Assembly: GCA_900768735.1 (NCBI GenBank)
Contig: CAAGDZ010000050.1
Span: forward strand, 1 to 5,581
DNA from: Oscillospiraceae bacterium
GTDB lineage: Bacteria > Bacillota > Clostridia > Oscillospirales > Ruminococcaceae
Reading direction: 5' to 3'
DNA: 5,581 bases
Part shown: piece after piece, positions 4,072 through 5,581 of the stretch
Position numbering within the stretch: position 1 is the stretch's first letter
How the letters are laid out: every line of letters begins with the position of its first letter
Notes under the pieces: generated by a model
Databases searched by the model: none
Told to the model about the DNA's origin: nothing
What the model saw: the letters and a program-made list of their open reading frames with translations, nothing else
Program-made: the position numbers and the translations under genes

Positions 4072-5581
4072 ATGATAAAAAAATTGAAGAAGCTGATTTT
4101 GGGGCTGGTCACCCTTGCGGCTATGGCGGTGCTTTGCGCGGTATGTGCAGGAGCAGAAACTTCAGGGAATTATGAGTACACCGTACTTGATGACGGTACG
4201 GTAAAAATAACCCAGTATAACGGAACAGCCGATATACTTCGCATTCCTGATACAATCAGCGGCAAAAAGGTAACGGTCTTGGGTGACAAGGCATTTGATA
4301 ACTGTACTTTCACAGAGCTTTATATTCCAAATGGTATTACAAGTATAGGTAAAAACACTTTTGAAGATTGCGACTCTATTAAATCAGTCACAATACCGGG
4401 CAGCGTAGAAACCATAGGCGATTATGCGTTTAGCGGATGCGGTGCTCTTGCAACCGTAACTGTATCAGAAGGCGTGACGAGAATATGCGATTATGCTTTT
4501 AATTTTTGCACCAAGCTTTCATCTGTATCTTTACCCGACAGTCTGAACAGAGTTGGTCTGAAAGCATTTTACAGCACGGCTATAGTAAAAAGTCAGACAA
4601 CTCCGGTAAAATATGTAGACGGATGGGCGGTTCAGTGTGACAGCGGTCTTACAAGCGCAACGGTAAGCGGAGCGGTAGGAATCGCCGACAATGCGTTCAC
4701 CTCCTCAAAGAAAACACTTGAAAAGGTTGTTATTAACGCCGGGGTGAAAAGCATAGGCTCTTTCGCTTTTTCAGGCTGTTCACTGCTTAATGAAGTAGCC
4801 TTACCTGCGGGTCTGGAAGTAATTAACCCCGCGGCGTTCTATGAATGCGATTCGCTTTTATCCGTCGTTTTACCCGGAACTGTAAAATCAATTGACGGTG
4901 CATTTCAAGAGTGTCATTTTCTTAATTCGATAAATATACCGGAAGGAGTGACAGAAATAGGAGAAGCCACATTCTTTAAATGCTACCTGCTTAAATCGGT
5001 AACTATTCCGGAAAGTGTGACTTCTATAGGCGAACTGGCATTTGCCCACTGCAATGTGCTTTCATCAGTAACCTTGCCCGGCAATCTCGAAACTATCGAC
5101 GGGAATGCTTTTCTGGATTGTGTTTCTCTTAAATCCATAACTATACCGAAAAGCGTTAAAACTATATCGTTCCGTGCGTTAGGCTATAAAGGACAATCTG
5201 TAAGTGTTTCTGAATGTGAGGATTTCAAAATCTACTGCTACTCCGGCACAGCCGGCGAAGCCTACGCTAAGGAGAACGGCTTTGACTATGAGCTGCTTGA
5301 CGCGCCTAATGTTTCTGCGGTTTACGGCTTTAAGCTCGGCGGTCGTGCGGCTGACGCGCTTCGCCTTAACTGGACAAAGAATACATCGGCAGACGGCTAT
5401 ATAATCGAAAAGTACAACGGCACAAAGTGGGTACAGATTGCAAAAATAACAAGCAACGCAACCACCACCTACAGGGTAACAGGACTTTCAGCCGGCACAG
5501 CCTATAAGTTCCGCATGAAAGCCTACAAGATGAGCGGCTCGACAGCGTTTTACAGCGACTATACGGCTACTCTTGCAGCAA
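4072..5581 (+). CDS. Secreted BspA-like leucine-rich-repeat protein with fibronectin III domain, 3' end missing
   Basis: An open frame of 503 codons that runs off the window without a stop. Residues 1-28 form a signal peptide: a KKLKK start, a hydrophobic stretch from about 8 to 25, and AGA before the likely cut at 28/29. No good lipobox is seen. Residues about 53-376 hold some 13 LRR_5 (BspA/TpLRR) units of about 23 residues, with consensus S-V-T-IP-SV-T-IG--AF--C--L. The array is broken by a variant stretch at 172-192 with VDGWAVQCD, typical of this family. A cap follows (377-410) with SGTAGEAYAKENGFDYELLD, then a fibronectin III domain (about 412-502) with LNWTK, GYIIEKY and GLSAGTAYKFRMKA. 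Such proteins sit on or leave the cell and are implicated in binding to surfaces or glycans; no ligand can be read here. Further Fn3, dockerin or anchor modules may follow outside. The gene looks richer in AT than the fucose genes and is divergent from them. Confidence 0.9.
   Translation, partial: MIKKLKKLILGLVTLAAMAVLCAVCAGAETSGNYEYTVLDDGTVKITQYNGTADILRIPDTISGKKVTVLGDKAFDNCTFTELYIPNGITSIGKNTFEDCDSIKSVTIPGSVETIGDYAFSGCGALATVTVSEGVTRICDYAFNFCTKLSSVSLPDSLNRVGLKAFYSTAIVKSQTTPVKYVDGWAVQCDSGLTSATVSGAVGIADNAFTSSKKTLEKVVINAGVKSIGSFAFSGCSLLNEVALPAGLEVINPAAFYECDSLLSVVLPGTVKSIDGAFQECHFLNSINIPEGVTEIGEATFFKCYLLKSVTIPESVTSIGELAFAHCNVLSSVTLPGNLETIDGNAFLDCVSLKSITIPKSVKTISFRALGYKGQSVSVSECEDFKIYCYSGTAGEAYAKENGFDYELLDAPNVSAVYGFKLGGRAADALRLNWTKNTSADGYIIEKYNGTKWVQIAKITSNATTTYRVTGLSAGTAYKFRMKAYKMSGSTAFYSDYTATLAA
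4312..5199 (+). repeat. Tandem LRR_5 coding repeats
   Basis: Residues 81-376 are tandem units of 22-24 residues: those beginning at residues 81, 104, 127, 150, then after the variant stretch 193, 217, 240, 263, 285, 308, 331 and 354. The most regular are residues 104-126 and 308-330. The unit at 263-284 is one residue short (SIDGAF instead of SIG--AF). The DNA copies are diverged, so this is an old array and not a recently expanded one. Confidence 0.8.

Noticed and set aside
3915..4112. 65-codon minus-strand open frame over the intergenic repeats
   Set aside because: It overlaps the signal-peptide start of the LRR gene, runs through hairpins and has no clear ribosome-binding site or family resemblance.
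4111..4149. Lipoprotein signal (Cys residues at 22 and 25 of the LRR protein)
   Set aside because: The residues before each Cys (AVL and CAV) do not fit a lipobox, while AGA/ET fits a type I signal-peptidase site.
5204..5404. 66-codon plus-strand frame inside the LRR/Fn3 gene
   Set aside because: It is in a different frame from the open LRR/Fn3 reading frame, whose translation is clearly real across the same bases.

Overview
The window reads as chromosome of a Gram-positive gut anaerobe of the Clostridia, probably Ruminococcus/Oscillospiraceae-like. The grounds are purine-rich Shine-Dalgarno sites, a RhaB-type kinase and a FucI of firmicute/enteric type, a secreted BspA-like leucine-rich-repeat (LRR_5) protein with a fibronectin III domain, and intergenic DNA full of GC-rich palindromes. 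The genus is an inference; no marker gene is present.

Left part (1-3586, minus strand): an L-fucose utilisation cluster, transcribed right to left. fucI (L-fucose isomerase, complete) comes first. It is followed after 23 bases by a complete FGGY kinase of the rhamnulokinase (RhaB) family, which by context probably phosphorylates L-fuculose. After about 210 bases comes the start of fucU (L-fucose mutarotase), which is cut by the window edge and easy to miss because only 28 codons are present. Together these would convert beta/alpha-L-fucose to L-fuculose and then L-fuculose-1-phosphate. The aldolase, transporter and regulator are not in view. The gap between kinase and fucU is filled by a palindrome-rich repeat element whose right inverted-repeat end overlaps the kinase stop codon.

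Middle (3587-4071): a divergent intergenic region of 485 bases with no credible protein gene and unusually dense secondary structure. It holds a hairpin against the fucI ribosome-binding site, a terminator-like hairpin with a motif reminiscent of the ZTP riboswitch core, and a pair of perfect 16-base inverted repeats 82 bases apart (a candidate MITE or invertible segment). It also holds a second, interleaved inverted repeat, a hairpin that is a diverged copy of the one near fucU with compensatory base changes, and a UUCG-capped terminator only seven bases ahead of the ribosome-binding site of the next gene.

Right part (4072-5581, plus strand): a secreted protein with a signal peptide, about 13 BspA/LRR_5 repeats of roughly 23 residues and a fibronectin III domain, open at the window end. 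Pairing a host-glycan sugar pathway with a probable surface or secreted protein fits a gut commensal, but the two units are divergent and nothing shows that they are co-regulated.

The most notable observations are (a) the two-copy palindromic family with covarying stems, (b) the 16-base inverted-repeat segment upstream of a surface-protein gene, (c) the terminator placed inside the leader of that gene, and (d) a RhaB-type kinase in a fucose operon.
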